Part shown: one piece after another, positions 36,320 to 45,888 of the stretch
Position numbering within the stretch: the stretch's first letter is position 1
How the letters are laid out: the number at the start of each line of letters is the position of its first letter
Assembly: GCA_009841045.1 (NCBI GenBank)
Contig: VXMO01000057.1
Coordinates: 1-64,000 of the forward strand
Direction: 5' to 3'
Length of the DNA: 64,000 bases
Source: Dehalococcoidia bacterium
GTDB taxonomy: Bacteria; Chloroflexota; Dehalococcoidia; UBA6926
Translations under genes and position numbers: made by a program
The notes under the pieces: model-generated
The model's database searches: none
Told to the model about the DNA's origin: nothing
Seen by the model: the letters and a program-made list of their open reading frames with translations, nothing else

Positions 36320-37729
36320 GTGCATCCGGCTAACACCGGGGTAAGGCGCATTGCCATTGTGGGGGCGGGTATCTCCGGGCTGGGCGCGGCATGGGGATTG
36401 AGTCACCACCCTGACAAGTTCGACTTCAGAGTCTTTGAAGCGCGCGGCGAGATTGGCGGCAATGCCGTAACGGTGGATATGCCGCAGGATGACGGCAGTT
36501 CCGTGCCATTCGACATCTCCGTCACGGCCCTCATCCCGTCCGTTTACCAGCATGTGCTTCTCCTGATGCAGAAATTCGGCATTGACATGCTGGAGACACG
36601 CTTCAGTTACAGCGTGAGGTACGGGGAGGGCATCTACGCGCACGACTTCGATTCTGATTTGAGACAGGAGCTCGCCAAAGACATCGCGAAGTTTCAGAGG
36701 CTGCTTCGTCATCTCCACCGTTTCGGGCGGTTGACCCGGGCGCGCTCCCGGCTCCTCAATGCGCTGAACCCGTACAACTACATCAGCATGGGCCGAGTGC
36801 TCAAGCTGGGCAGGTTCTCCGATGATTTCAAATACAAGATTCTCAAGCCGATGTTCGTCAATTTCCTGATGGCAACGGACGTGTTTGCCATGCCAGCGTC
36901 TCTCTTTGCCCGGTATCTTGAATTCTTCGATATCGAGAGGGCGACGACCATGCAGACCTGGGACCAGGGAACGCGCCGCATCTACGAGAATCTGTCCCTT
37001 GAGTTCCGCGACAAGATTTATCTGAATCGCCCTGTCCGAAAGGTGTATCGCCAGGCCGCTGGGGTTGTCATTGAGGACGAGAACGGCGTTCGGGAAGAGT
37101 TCGACGACGTGATTCTCGCCTGCAATGCGAATCAATCACTGGCGTTGCTCGACGATCCAACACGCCTTGAGCGGTACATCCTCTCGTCGATTCGCTACGA
37201 TACGGAGCTTCACCACAATGCCGTGGTCCACGCGGATTCCTCGGTGCTGCCGGACGATGCAATGAAGGCGCTGGATACGCGGAGCAACTACGTCGAGCAG
37301 TACGGCGAGAAACCGGACAATTACCAGATCACGTACATCATGCATAACCAGCAGCCGTGGGCACACGGTTCCGACAAACCCCTCCTCGTTACCTACAACG
37401 CCGTACGCCCCATTGATAAAGACAAGATCGTCAAGGAGATGTCGTTCCAGCACATCATTCATGACGTGCGGCATATTGCCGTACTTGTTCAACTTTTCCG
37501 TTTCATCCAGGGCAAGAGGCGAACATGGCACTGCGGCGCGCACACGCTCGTCAACAGCCAGGAAACATGCTTTATCACGGGGCTTGCCGCTGCGCGCCAG
37601 CTGGGCGCCGACTATCCGTTCGACGATGAAGAGGCGAGGCAGGTGTTCAATTACTACGGAAGCATCATGTACGGCCGCCGGTTCAGAAAGGTCAGGCGCG
37701 GGGAGAGACGCGTTACACACAGCATCTAG
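36320..37729 (+). CDS. FAD/NAD(P)-binding oxidoreductase (amine-oxidase-like, COG2907 type)
   Basis: A 469-residue flavoprotein. The N-terminal Rossmann motif is IAIVGAGISGLGAAWGLS (about 10-27), followed by VFEARGEIGGNAVTVDM, and a C-terminal FAD block around FITGLAAARQLG. It resembles the COG2907 group, often found with genes for unusual fatty acids or with other lipid-modifying enzymes. The GTG start at 36320 follows the upstream stop by 1 nt. The next gene, a P450, is 90 nt downstream on the same strand. A role in oxidising a lipid or sterol-like substrate is a guess from context. Confidence 0.8.
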   Translation: MHPANTGVRRIAIVGAGISGLGAAWGLSHHPDKFDFRVFEARGEIGGNAVTVDMPQDDGSSVPFDISVTALIPSVYQHVLLLMQKFGIDMLETRFSYSVRYGEGIYAHDFDSDLRQELAKDIAKFQRLLRHLHRFGRLTRARSRLLNALNPYNYISMGRVLKLGRFSDDFKYKILKPMFVNFLMATDVFAMPASLFARYLEFFDIERATTMQTWDQGTRRIYENLSLEFRDKIYLNRPVRKVYRQAAGVVIEDENGVREEFDDVILACNANQSLALLDDPTRLERYILSSIRYDTELHHNAVVHADSSVLPDDAMKALDTRSNYVEQYGEKPDNYQITYIMHNQQPWAHGSDKPLLVTYNAVRPIDKDKIVKEMSFQHIIHDVRHIAVLVQLFRFIQGKRRTWHCGAHTLVNSQETCFITGLAAARQLGADYPFDDEEARQVFNYYGSIMYGRRFRKVRRGERRVTHSI

Positions 37730-37819
37730 CTCATTTGTTGAGCCTATGCGCACCAACGTATACTGATAGGTGGCAATGAATCCTGTGTATAGCGCAATGA
37801 TTGTTGGAGATCATAGCCA

Positions 37820-39844
37820 ATGACAGTTTCTGCTGAAAGCGCGGCGACACAAACCCTCAGCCTGCCGGAAGAACTCATTCTGATTCTCCTCAATGAGGAG
37901 GACGGCTACTTTCACCAGGTGCCCGGCTGGAACCTGAACTGCGTGGTCATTGGCGCGGCTCTTGCGGAACTTTCTCTCCGGGGTCGCGTAGATACCGACA
38001 TTGAGTCGCTCATCCTCGTCGACAAGACGGATACGGGCGACATTGCCCTCGATACCGTGCTTGATGAACTTGCCTCCGAAACTGAGCAGCGAAGCACGAC
38101 ATATTGGATTGAGCGCCTCGCTCCGCTTGCAGAAACCATCATTGATGACACGCTTGCCCGTCTGGTGCGCATAGGTATCCTCCAACACCATGACGGCGAT
38201 TTCTGGACGATGGCCCGCACATCGCGTGGCGTCGAATTTGGCGGCGGCGAGTGGAGAGACACGGCGGCCGAGTTCGTCAGGAACCGAATCGTCAGGGTCA
38301 TTTTCAGCAATGAGATCCCTGAGCCGAGGGACATTATCCTCATCTGCCTCGTCAACACGTGTGACGTGTTTCGCTTCATCTTCCCCATTGAAGAGGAGGA
38401 GGAAGAGCGGATAGCGCAGATCTCCAGGATGGACGTCATTGGGCGATCTATCGCGGAGGCCGTTTCCCAGAACCTTGCCGGCCCTCTGTTGCGCCGTTCG
38501 GGGCTGGCCAAGAGGATACCGACCGTTCCGCTTCGGAAGCTGCTGTTCAACAAGCACCTAAGGAGCGGGAACATTCCGGCGTTGTTTGGAGAGCTGGCTG
38601 AGAATTATGGCCCTGTGTTCCAGATTAAACCCCCATTTGTGAAACCGCTGGTGTTCCTGGCGGGGGCCGCCACAAACAGGTGGGCGCATCGACAAGGGCG
38701 CATGTACCTGCGAGCCAGGGACTACTTCCATGGCTTTGAGAAGGAATATGGAGCGGCCGGTGTGCTGCCCTCACTGGACGGCGCGGATCACTTCCGCTTG
38801 CGGAAATCCCTGCAGCCCGCATATTCCCGCACCCGGCTTGAGGGTCAACTAGACAAGGTCTATGACAACGCGCGGGCGTTCATGTCGGACTGGAAAGTTG
38901 GGGACTCCCTGCCGGCAGCAGCAACGTCCCGAATGATGATCAATGCCCAGATTTCGCCACTCTTCGTGGGTGTCGATTCGCAGGATCTCATTGCTGATCT
39001 TGCGACATACAAGGAACGGGTCCTCAGCGTTCACATCATCAAGGTCATGCCCAAGTTCATGCTGAAGACGCCGGGCATGAGGCGGCGAGCGAAGCTTGTT
39101 GACTTGCTGTTGGAGCGAGTACAGGGTGTGCATACCCCGGCGCAACGGGCGGGACAACCACGTGACCTCGTGGATGATTATCTCAGTCTCCACGTGAGTG
39201 ATCCGCAGTTCTTGCCGGAATCCAATCTGCGTTTCGTCTTTACCGTGGCCCTGGTCGCCAGCGTTTATCTCGGCGACATGATGAGCTTCTGCCTCTACGC
39301 CATGGCAACGAAGCCGGAAATGCATGCAGAGATTCGGCGGGAGGCTGATGCCCTGTTCGCAAACGGCGATCCCAAAGGCGACGACATTACTCCCGAAACC
39401 ATCAATATCACCCATCGATTCATCATGGAATGCATGCGGCTCTATCCCATCGTTCCAATGTCGGTCCGCAACGTGATGAATACCTGTGTGGTTGAAGGAT
39501 TCGAACTCCCCGTCGGAACGCGCGTGCATGTTGCGCAGAGCGCTGCGCATTACATGGACGAGGTCTTTCCGGAGGCGACCACGTTCGATATAGACCGCTA
39601 CCTGCCGCCCCGCAATGAACACCATAGCCCCGGCTACGCGCCGTTCGGTCTGGGCACACACACCTGCCTGGGGAATCGGTGGATGGAGCTGCAGCTAACG
39701 CTCAACTTGCTGATGATTGCGCGCCACTTCACCTTTGATGTCTCCCCGGCGAAGTTCAAGGACAACCTGAAGATCAACGCGCTTCCGTCACTGAAACCGC
39801 ATAAGAAGCTCAAGCTTGTTGTGACGGAGAGACGCGAACTCTAG
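37820..39844 (+). CDS. GPP34-cytochrome P450 fusion protein
   Basis: A 674-residue protein with two parts. Residues ~12-200 match GPP34 (Golgi phosphoprotein 3-like, a phosphoinositide/membrane-binding fold): LPEELILILLNEEDG, NCVVIGAALAELSLRGR, DTLARLVRIGIL. Residues ~245-674 are a cytochrome P450 with ExxR as ECMR (about 535) and the haem loop FGLGTHTCLG with Cys616. The I-helix (ALVASVYLGDMMSF) lacks the usual acid-Thr oxygen-activation pair. GPP34 may dock the enzyme on the membrane, which suits a lipid substrate. The stop overlaps the convergent MMPL gene by 3 nt. I know of no standard name for this architecture. Confidence 0.85.
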   Translation: MTVSAESAATQTLSLPEELILILLNEEDGYFHQVPGWNLNCVVIGAALAELSLRGRVDTDIESLILVDKTDTGDIALDTVLDELASETEQRSTTYWIERLAPLAETIIDDTLARLVRIGILQHHDGDFWTMARTSRGVEFGGGEWRDTAAEFVRNRIVRVIFSNEIPEPRDIILICLVNTCDVFRFIFPIEEEEEERIAQISRMDVIGRSIAEAVSQNLAGPLLRRSGLAKRIPTVPLRKLLFNKHLRSGNIPALFGELAENYGPVFQIKPPFVKPLVFLAGAATNRWAHRQGRMYLRARDYFHGFEKEYGAAGVLPSLDGADHFRLRKSLQPAYSRTRLEGQLDKVYDNARAFMSDWKVGDSLPAAATSRMMINAQISPLFVGVDSQDLIADLATYKERVLSVHIIKVMPKFMLKTPGMRRRAKLVDLLLERVQGVHTPAQRAGQPRDLVDDYLSLHVSDPQFLPESNLRFVFTVALVASVYLGDMMSFCLYAMATKPEMHAEIRREADALFANGDPKGDDITPETINITHRFIMECMRLYPIVPMSVRNVMNTCVVEGFELPVGTRVHVAQSAAHYMDEVFPEATTFDIDRYLPPRNEHHSPGYAPFGLGTHTCLGNRWMELQLTLNLLMIARHFTFDVSPAKFKDNLKINALPSLKPHKKLKLVVTERREL

Positions 39845-42315
39845 GCTCCCGCCTCGTGGCGGCGGTGGGTCGCGTCGATTTCCTCATCCAGTTCGTCCCA
39901 TATCCTCTCGAGTTGGGAGCGCAGCCTCATATTCTGGAACGATCCCCAAACCACCATGGCGGGAAGCACCAGCACGACTGAGACGATCAGGGAATAGAGG
40001 ATCGTGATGGTCGCCGTAATGCCGAACTGCACGGATGCGGTAAGCGGCGCGGCTATAAGCACACCGAATCCCAGCGCCGTGGTCATTGCAGAACCCAAGA
40101 GCGCCGAGCCCGTCGTCGACAAGGTTCGGATCGCCGCCTGTTCCGGGTTCCGCATTTGGGCATATTCCTCCCGATAACGGTGAATGATGTGGATTGTGTA
40201 ATCCACGCCGATTCCGATTGATAACGCCGTGATGATGGACGTGATGAGGGAATAGGGGATCCCCAGCAGCCACATGGTGCCCAGCACGCAGATCAGGACG
40301 AATACGATTGGAACCACTGCGATGATGGCAAGCGCGGGCTGCCGCACCGTAATCCAGAAGAAGATTGCCAGGATGGTCAGAGCTACGGCGACCGTTGTTC
40401 CGATCGATTCTGATTGTCCACTTGTGATTTGATTGCCGACCTCCTGGGAGACGATGGCCAACGACGTCACGATGATCTTGTCGTCTTCGCCGAGCCATAG
40501 ACCTTCGAGTTCCGGCTGGAGAGTCCTCAACTGTTTCACGTCTTCGTTGAAGATGGGGAACTGGAGCAGCATCAGGTCCTCACCGTTCGGGTTGTTGACG
40601 AGGAATCCCGAAAGGTCCGGTTCTCTGAGCAGAAGTTGGTCAATGAACTCTTGCATCAGAACGGGATCGAGCTCCACGCCGGGGGACGCTTGCTCAAAGA
40701 GCGCCGCTAATTCCGGATCGTACTTGTCGCCGGGTTGGCCGCTGTCGTGCGTCCAGTCATCGACAAGGTCTTCAAGTGACCTCTGCACCGGGCCTGCGGC
40801 AGCGGCAGGACGCGTCTGCTCGTTCTCAAACGGAGTTGTCAGATCATGAAGATTCAGGAGCGTCCGGCTGTCGGTAGCTTCCGCCCGCACAAGCAGACTG
40901 GCCAACTCCGTTGAGCCGCCCACAGCCGTGTCGAGCGTTTCCAGGTCCGCCAAAACGGCGCCGTTATTGGGCAGAACGTCACGGACACTGAATTCTGATT
41001 CCAGGTTCGTCGCGAAATATCCTAGGACGGCTGTGACAGCGAGGACGCTAATGATGTATGGAGCGGGCCGCCGTGTGACTTCCCTGCCCATAAACTCCGC
41101 GATTCGCGTGACGCCCGGCAATGCGTTCGAAACGGGGCGCGGCTGTCTCAGGGATCCTCGCGATTCTCGGCGGGCATCGATAATTGTCCGACCGGCCGGA
41201 AGCAATGTCAGCATGACGATGAGGCTCAGTCCGACTCCCAGTCCGGCGACGATGCCAAAGTCGCCAATGACCTCAATCGGCGAGAAGCGTGAAGCAAACA
41301 TACCTGCCATCGTTGTGACGGCGGCCAGCGTGAGTGGGATTGTGACGTTCCGCAGCCCGATGCGCACCGCCTGTCTGACAGACTCGCCCTCAAGCCGCTG
41401 CTCCCTGTAGTGCGAGACGGACTGAATCGCATAGTCAACAGTGAGGCTGATGATGATCACGGGAACCAGCGCCGTGAGCGAGCTGGGCGGGCCTATAAAC
41501 CCCAGCGCCGACGGCCCAAGCCATCCCTCCATGCCGACAATCCACGTGATGGAGATGACGAGTCCCGCCAGCGAGAGCAGCATGTCCGCGGGAGAGCGAG
41601 TAAAAACAAGGAGCAGTACGGCGATAAGCACCAACGCCAGCATCATCAGGGGAGCCATCCCCTCTTCAGTCGCCTTCTCGTATTCGGCAACGATGATTTC
41701 CGGTGAAAGCGATCTGGCGCTTAGTGGGCCTTCAGATTCCATTGCCAGTTCGTTGATTCGCGTCTCGGCGATGAGGACTCTATCGTCCCCGGTATTAACC
41801 AACTGGAAACTACCGACGGCAATCTGGGTCCCGTCCACATCGGTTCCGGTAACCGCGCCGAGGGTCTCGCCGATGCCAGGAGCGTTTCGCACGGAGTCAA
41901 TCTGCGCCTGTGTGACAGTCCGCAGATCACTTACTTGCAGAACCGCCTTGAACAGAGAGGAGGGCGCGAAGAGCGGATCCACGGGCGTCAATATATCGCC
42001 AATATCCGGGTGGCTCGCGATGTCGGCAAGCAGGGCATCCATCTGGACGAGTCCATCCGGCGTAAGCGCTTCCCCGCGGAATATGATGTTGCCGGCGATA
42101 AGCTCGCCCGAATCTCCGAAATGCTGCTCGATATCTTCTGCCGCGTCGCCCAGCGGGTGACCCGGTGGAAGGAAAGCAAGGCTGGCGCCTTCGGTTGGAG
42201 GCTCGCGATACGTCGCGCCGTAGCCCAGCGCAACCGTCAGCACAAGGAGCAAGGCGATGGTAATCCATGGCCGCGCAGTCACAACCCGACTGAAAGTGCC
42301 AATCACCATATTCAT
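39841..42315 (-). CDS. MMPL/HpnN-type RND transporter
   Basis: An 824-residue inner-membrane exporter with two MMPL halves. Each half has one helix, an extracytoplasmic loop of about 180-200 residues, then five helices. The proton-relay Asp of each half is visible in SLTVDYAIQ (about 295-303) and GIGVDYTIH (about 700-708). Such transporters export hydrophobic molecules (hopanoids, glycolipids, mycolates). Its neighbours are a P450 and a Rieske oxygenase, so lipid or steroid-like cargo is plausible. It may share a transcript with the Rieske gene (34-nt gap). Confidence 0.9.
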   Translation of the reverse strand: MNMVIGTFSRVVTARPWITIALLLVLTVALGYGATYREPPTEGASLAFLPPGHPLGDAAEDIEQHFGDSGELIAGNIIFRGEALTPDGLVQMDALLADIASHPDIGDILTPVDPLFAPSSLFKAVLQVSDLRTVTQAQIDSVRNAPGIGETLGAVTGTDVDGTQIAVGSFQLVNTGDDRVLIAETRINELAMESEGPLSARSLSPEIIVAEYEKATEEGMAPLMMLALVLIAVLLLVFTRSPADMLLSLAGLVISITWIVGMEGWLGPSALGFIGPPSSLTALVPVIIISLTVDYAIQSVSHYREQRLEGESVRQAVRIGLRNVTIPLTLAAVTTMAGMFASRFSPIEVIGDFGIVAGLGVGLSLIVMLTLLPAGRTIIDARRESRGSLRQPRPVSNALPGVTRIAEFMGREVTRRPAPYIISVLAVTAVLGYFATNLESEFSVRDVLPNNGAVLADLETLDTAVGGSTELASLLVRAEATDSRTLLNLHDLTTPFENEQTRPAAAAGPVQRSLEDLVDDWTHDSGQPGDKYDPELAALFEQASPGVELDPVLMQEFIDQLLLREPDLSGFLVNNPNGEDLMLLQFPIFNEDVKQLRTLQPELEGLWLGEDDKIIVTSLAIVSQEVGNQITSGQSESIGTTVAVALTILAIFFWITVRQPALAIIAVVPIVFVLICVLGTMWLLGIPYSLITSIITALSIGIGVDYTIHIIHRYREEYAQMRNPEQAAIRTLSTTGSALLGSAMTTALGFGVLIAAPLTASVQFGITATITILYSLIVSVVLVLPAMVVWGSFQNMRLRSQLERIWDELDEEIDATHRRHEAGA

Positions 42316-42349
42316 GCGGTATATGCCCCCTCCCCGGGAGACTCAATAC

Positions 42350-43468
42350 TCAGATGCGTGTGGCCGATTGACTTGCGGCCGGAGTGACTGTCTGCTGTGC
42401 GGCCTCGCTTTCCGTTTCCGCCGATGCAGGTGTTGTTGCCTTCGTATTAGGGTAAAACTGCGCGCAATACCGGCGAAAGGGCATGATGTCCCCGTCAAGC
42501 CTGAACAGGCGCGGCCGTGAGCGGTACTTCTTGCGGTTCCAGATGATGACGTCCTTCTTAACATCTTGTATCTGGTTGGCTGCGATGAACTTGTTCATAA
42601 GGGGGGCGCGGAACTTCTTCGGCAGGAATCCCAAACCCATCACGAACCGTTTGGGGTTTGTGATTTCCTTAACCTGTGAGAACAGCGTCATCTCTATGTT
42701 GGTGCCATCGATTGGCGTCGCAAGAACCCATAGCCGCAGATCCATTCCTATGGAGCGCTCGCGGATTTCGACGTATGACACCCCCAAGCCGTACACAAAC
42801 GTCGCCGCGGATATGTCAAAGGTTATGCGTCCCAGTTTCGTGATTGGCTTTGTAGTCTGGAACTCAAACCGGCTCTCAAGTCGATGGCCCTCAATCACCA
42901 GAGGGGCGGTACGGCTTACGTCGCCAAAACCATGCACGTAATTCAGGTGAGAATAGTCGACGGAGTTCTCGGTTGTTTCCTGCGGATGGCCGGCGAATTT
43001 GACACTTCTGCGTTCGAGAGAACTCCAGCCTTCATTGTCCTCCGTTTCGTCGGGCATCGGCCATTGCGGAGGGCGCCGGTCGATCCCCCACCATCCGAAG
43101 ATCAGGCCCATGCGCTCCTGTGTCTCGAACAGACGCAGCCGGGCGGTTGGAGGGGGATTGGTGTACGGGGTGGAGATGCATTGGCCGGTTGCATCGTACG
43201 CAAACCCGTGAAAGGGGCACACCAGCTGCCCATCAACCACTCGTCCGCCGACCTCAGGTGACAGGTTCGCCCCCAAGTGTGGGCAATGGGCTTCGGCAAC
43301 ACAGATTTGTCCGTGGTCGTCGATCCAGGCGATGATTTCCTCGCCCATCCACGTTTGGCTGACCAGTTTGGCTTTTTCGATGGCCTGGCGGGTTTCGATG
43401 AAATACCAGCCCTCAGGGAACGGCGGCAGTGGAACATCCTCCAGTTCCGTAAGCTGTGTGGTCGTCAT
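42350..43468 (-). CDS. Rieske non-haem iron oxygenase (sterol/steroid-oxygenase-like)
   Basis: A 372-residue oxygenase alpha subunit. The Rieske [2Fe-2S] ligands are Cys62/His64 in CPHLGA and Cys84/His87 in CPFHGFAYD. The mononuclear iron site follows the pattern ENSVDYSHLNYVHG (Asn168, Asp171, His174, His179). Overall form resembles KshA and the DAF-36/Neverland cholesterol desaturases more than aromatic-ring dioxygenases. The C-terminal ~30 residues are Thr/Ala/Ser/Gln-rich with low complexity. It needs a reductase that is not in the window. It shares the minus-strand run with the MMPL transporter. Confidence 0.88.
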   Translation of the reverse strand: MTTTQLTELEDVPLPPFPEGWYFIETRQAIEKAKLVSQTWMGEEIIAWIDDHGQICVAEAHCPHLGANLSPEVGGRVVDGQLVCPFHGFAYDATGQCISTPYTNPPPTARLRLFETQERMGLIFGWWGIDRRPPQWPMPDETEDNEGWSSLERRSVKFAGHPQETTENSVDYSHLNYVHGFGDVSRTAPLVIEGHRLESRFEFQTTKPITKLGRITFDISAATFVYGLGVSYVEIRERSIGMDLRLWVLATPIDGTNIEMTLFSQVKEITNPKRFVMGLGFLPKKFRAPLMNKFIAANQIQDVKKDVIIWNRKKYRSRPRLFRLDGDIMPFRRYCAQFYPNTKATTPASAETESEAAQQTVTPAASQSATRI

Positions 43469-43577
43469 CTGCCATCACTCCCTATTGCATGTCTCAGGGT
43501 GACAACGGATCGGCCAAGACGCCCGTTTGAGAGGGGTAGGACGACACGCTCGCCCCCTAGCCAAAAGCATATTCACT

Positions 43578-45074
43578 CTACCACGTTGGCGCTGCGTCTG
43601 ACGGTTGTCCCGCTTGCCGCTCCGTTTCATCAACGTCTGCAACCCTCATCAGGAGCGCAGGCAGAATCGCTAACAAAGAAACGAATCCTGCAATCATGAA
43701 CAAGTTTTGGAATACGGTCACGCCCGCCTCGAGCAGCGGCGCTTGCGTCTCTTCAAACGACGCGCCGATTGTCACATCGGCAGTCAGGCTGTAGAACCGC
43801 TCGATTCCCCACGCGGACAGGGCCGAAAGCCCAAGCGCCATGCCAACCATGCGCGCTGCCGTGACCAGTGAGGCGGCTGCGCCCCAATAGTGGCTTGGCG
43901 CGGCGCTCAGGGCGGTGACGCTGATGGGAGGCAGGACCAAGCCGAATCCGATTCCGGACAGCACAAGGGGCGCGGTTAACCTGAACTCCTCCACTTGCGT
44001 CTCCCATCCGCTCATGAACAACAGGCCGACGCCGATAAAGGCGAGACCGGTGACTGTCACGGGAATAACGCCCGTCCACCGCAAGATGTAGCCGCCCACA
44101 ACCGCTCCCGGCGGGATGGCCGCCGTGAGCCGTACCAGATGTAGCGCGCTTTCCCAGTCCTCCTTTTCCATCACCGTGTTCGCCATTAAGGGAACGGCAA
44201 CCAACGCAATAACCAGCGAGATTCCCACCATGAACTGCGTCACGTTGGCGGACACGAACGCGCGTGATTTGTAGAGAAATGAGGCGAATAAAGGCTGCTC
44301 TGTGCGGCGCTCAAAGACAATGACGACGGCGACTAAGGCGACTCCCAGCGCGAGGATTGCGTAAGGCAGGATGGCATCAAATGAGAAGATTGCGCGCTGG
44401 GATAATCCGATCGCCACAGTGGTAAGCGCCGCGCCCACGGTTACCGCGCCCACGTAGTCCATTCGCGCCTGTGGGTTGGCCTGGTTGCGCAGGATAGCCA
44501 TCAGCGCGATAAGCAGCAGGCTCTGCGGCACATCCAGCCAGAAGATGAATCGCCAGCCAACCCACTCGATCAAGGCTCCACCATACAGCGGCCCCAGTAC
44601 GGAACCCGCCTCTGCCGATGCTGCCACGAGTCCAAGTGTGACGCCCCGATGCTTGGGCTCCACCGCCGCCACCGCCATCGCCAGACCAATGGGAACAGTC
44701 GCGCCGCCGCCAACAGCCTGGATCACCCGCGCGGATACGATCCACGCGAAGTTGGGCGCGACGGCTACGAATGCAGATCCAACCGCAAAGATGAGCAGGG
44801 CGATCTGGAACATCCTTACACGCCCATACACATCTGAGAGTCGGCCCGCCAACGGCATGGCAACGGTGTAGCTGACCAGGTAGCCCGTGATGATCCATGA
44901 AGCGGTGTCAAGATCGGTCAGTGGAATCTCAAGCTCCAGCATGACCGTCGGCAGCGCCGCCACAACCACCGTCTGGTCAAGCGCCGTTGAAAAGACGCCA
45001 AGGCAGATGATTGTGATGATGGCGGTCTGGGAAGAACCGAGGGCCGAGAGGCGGGACCGGGCGCTATTCACCAT
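43578..45074 (-). CDS. MFS transporter, DHA2 (EmrB/QacA) family
   Basis: A 498-residue drug:proton antiporter-type protein with about 14 hydrophobic segments. Family landmarks are FSTALDQTVVVAALPTV in helix 1 (motif D1, about 28-44), motif A GRLSDVYGRVRMF (about 77-89), and a motif C-like GLVAASAEAGSVLGPLYGG (about 148-166). It probably exports hydrophobic compounds. It begins 8 nt after the stop of the lipoprotein gene on the same strand, so the two are likely one operon. Confidence 0.92.
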   Translation of the reverse strand: MVNSARSRLSALGSSQTAIITIICLGVFSTALDQTVVVAALPTVMLELEIPLTDLDTASWIITGYLVSYTVAMPLAGRLSDVYGRVRMFQIALLIFAVGSAFVAVAPNFAWIVSARVIQAVGGGATVPIGLAMAVAAVEPKHRGVTLGLVAASAEAGSVLGPLYGGALIEWVGWRFIFWLDVPQSLLLIALMAILRNQANPQARMDYVGAVTVGAALTTVAIGLSQRAIFSFDAILPYAILALGVALVAVVIVFERRTEQPLFASFLYKSRAFVSANVTQFMVGISLVIALVAVPLMANTVMEKEDWESALHLVRLTAAIPPGAVVGGYILRWTGVIPVTVTGLAFIGVGLLFMSGWETQVEEFRLTAPLVLSGIGFGLVLPPISVTALSAAPSHYWGAAASLVTAARMVGMALGLSALSAWGIERFYSLTADVTIGASFEETQAPLLEAGVTVFQNLFMIAGFVSLLAILPALLMRVADVDETERQAGQPSDAAPTW

Positions 45075-45082
45075 CCGGTGGT

Positions 45083-45805
45083 CTAACCTGGGAGTTGAAT
45101 GTCAACCGGTTCGTCGTATTCGGAGAGTATGATTAATCGGCTCGTGCCCGGCCCGTCGTCGTTGAACACGTTGCCCACTATCTTGATTTGCCGGACGCTC
45201 TGGTCTTCCGCTCCGACCCAGACGGTGAGATCAATTGGATGGCCTGCATCCGCGGACGTGATGAGGTTTCCGAGGTCTTCAGAGACGAGATTCCCGTCAA
45301 TCCTGATGGTCTCGATGCCGTTGACTGGCTCCCGTCCCGTGAGCTCAATGTTCTGGATCTTCGGCAGCAGATCGCTGAGCGTCATGCCCAAACCGATGAA
45401 GTTAAACGGTACCTGGTCAAGCGGCAGGTCAGTCCACGGCGCGCCTGATGCGAACTGCATCATCGCCGAATCTCCCACCGCGATGATGCCGATCTCCAGG
45501 AATCCCAGGACGGGGGACTCCACATTTACGACCAAATCCGTGCGGTCCGGCGCCTGAACCTTCCCATCTACGCTCTTCAGTGTCTGTTCAAAGAACTTCG
45601 CGCCGGATTCCATCTCATCGATCATCTGGAACCGCGCCGTTTGGAAAGAGAGAAGGTGCTCACTCGTGCGCTCAAGGACCTCCTCAAGCGTCAACTCAGG
45701 TTCGGGCGTTGGTGTAGTGGTCCCGCACCCGCCCGCGATAAGCAGCAGGCCAAGCGTCAACGCGGTGACTACCAACCCGCGGCGGATGATACCGAGACGC
45801 TTCAT
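45083..45805 (-). CDS. LppX/LprAFG-family lipoprotein
   Basis: A 240-residue predicted lipoprotein. The ATG at 45803-45805 gives a signal peptide (MKRLGIIRRGLVVTALTLGL) with lipobox LIAGGC; earlier in-frame starts would hide the signal. The mature part has the LppX/LprAFG pattern: SFQTARFQMIDEMESG, SPVLGFLEIGIIAVGD, PFNFIGLGMTLSDLL, LTVWVGAEDQSVRQIKIVG. In mycobacteria LprG works with an MFS pump (P55) to move lipids, and here an MFS gene follows 8 nt downstream. The same lprG-pump logic is a good inference. Confidence 0.88.
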   Translation of the reverse strand: MKRLGIIRRGLVVTALTLGLLLIAGGCGTTTPTPEPELTLEEVLERTSEHLLSFQTARFQMIDEMESGAKFFEQTLKSVDGKVQAPDRTDLVVNVESPVLGFLEIGIIAVGDSAMMQFASGAPWTDLPLDQVPFNFIGLGMTLSDLLPKIQNIELTGREPVNGIETIRIDGNLVSEDLGNLITSADAGHPIDLTVWVGAEDQSVRQIKIVGNVFNDDGPGTSRLIILSEYDEPVDIQLPG

Positions 45806-45888
45806 TGCCGTATCATAGCATTCGCAAAAAACCGGGCGATCCTTGCCATTTGCTCCGCTTGATATACTGCCGTCGTAGGTATCAAGGG

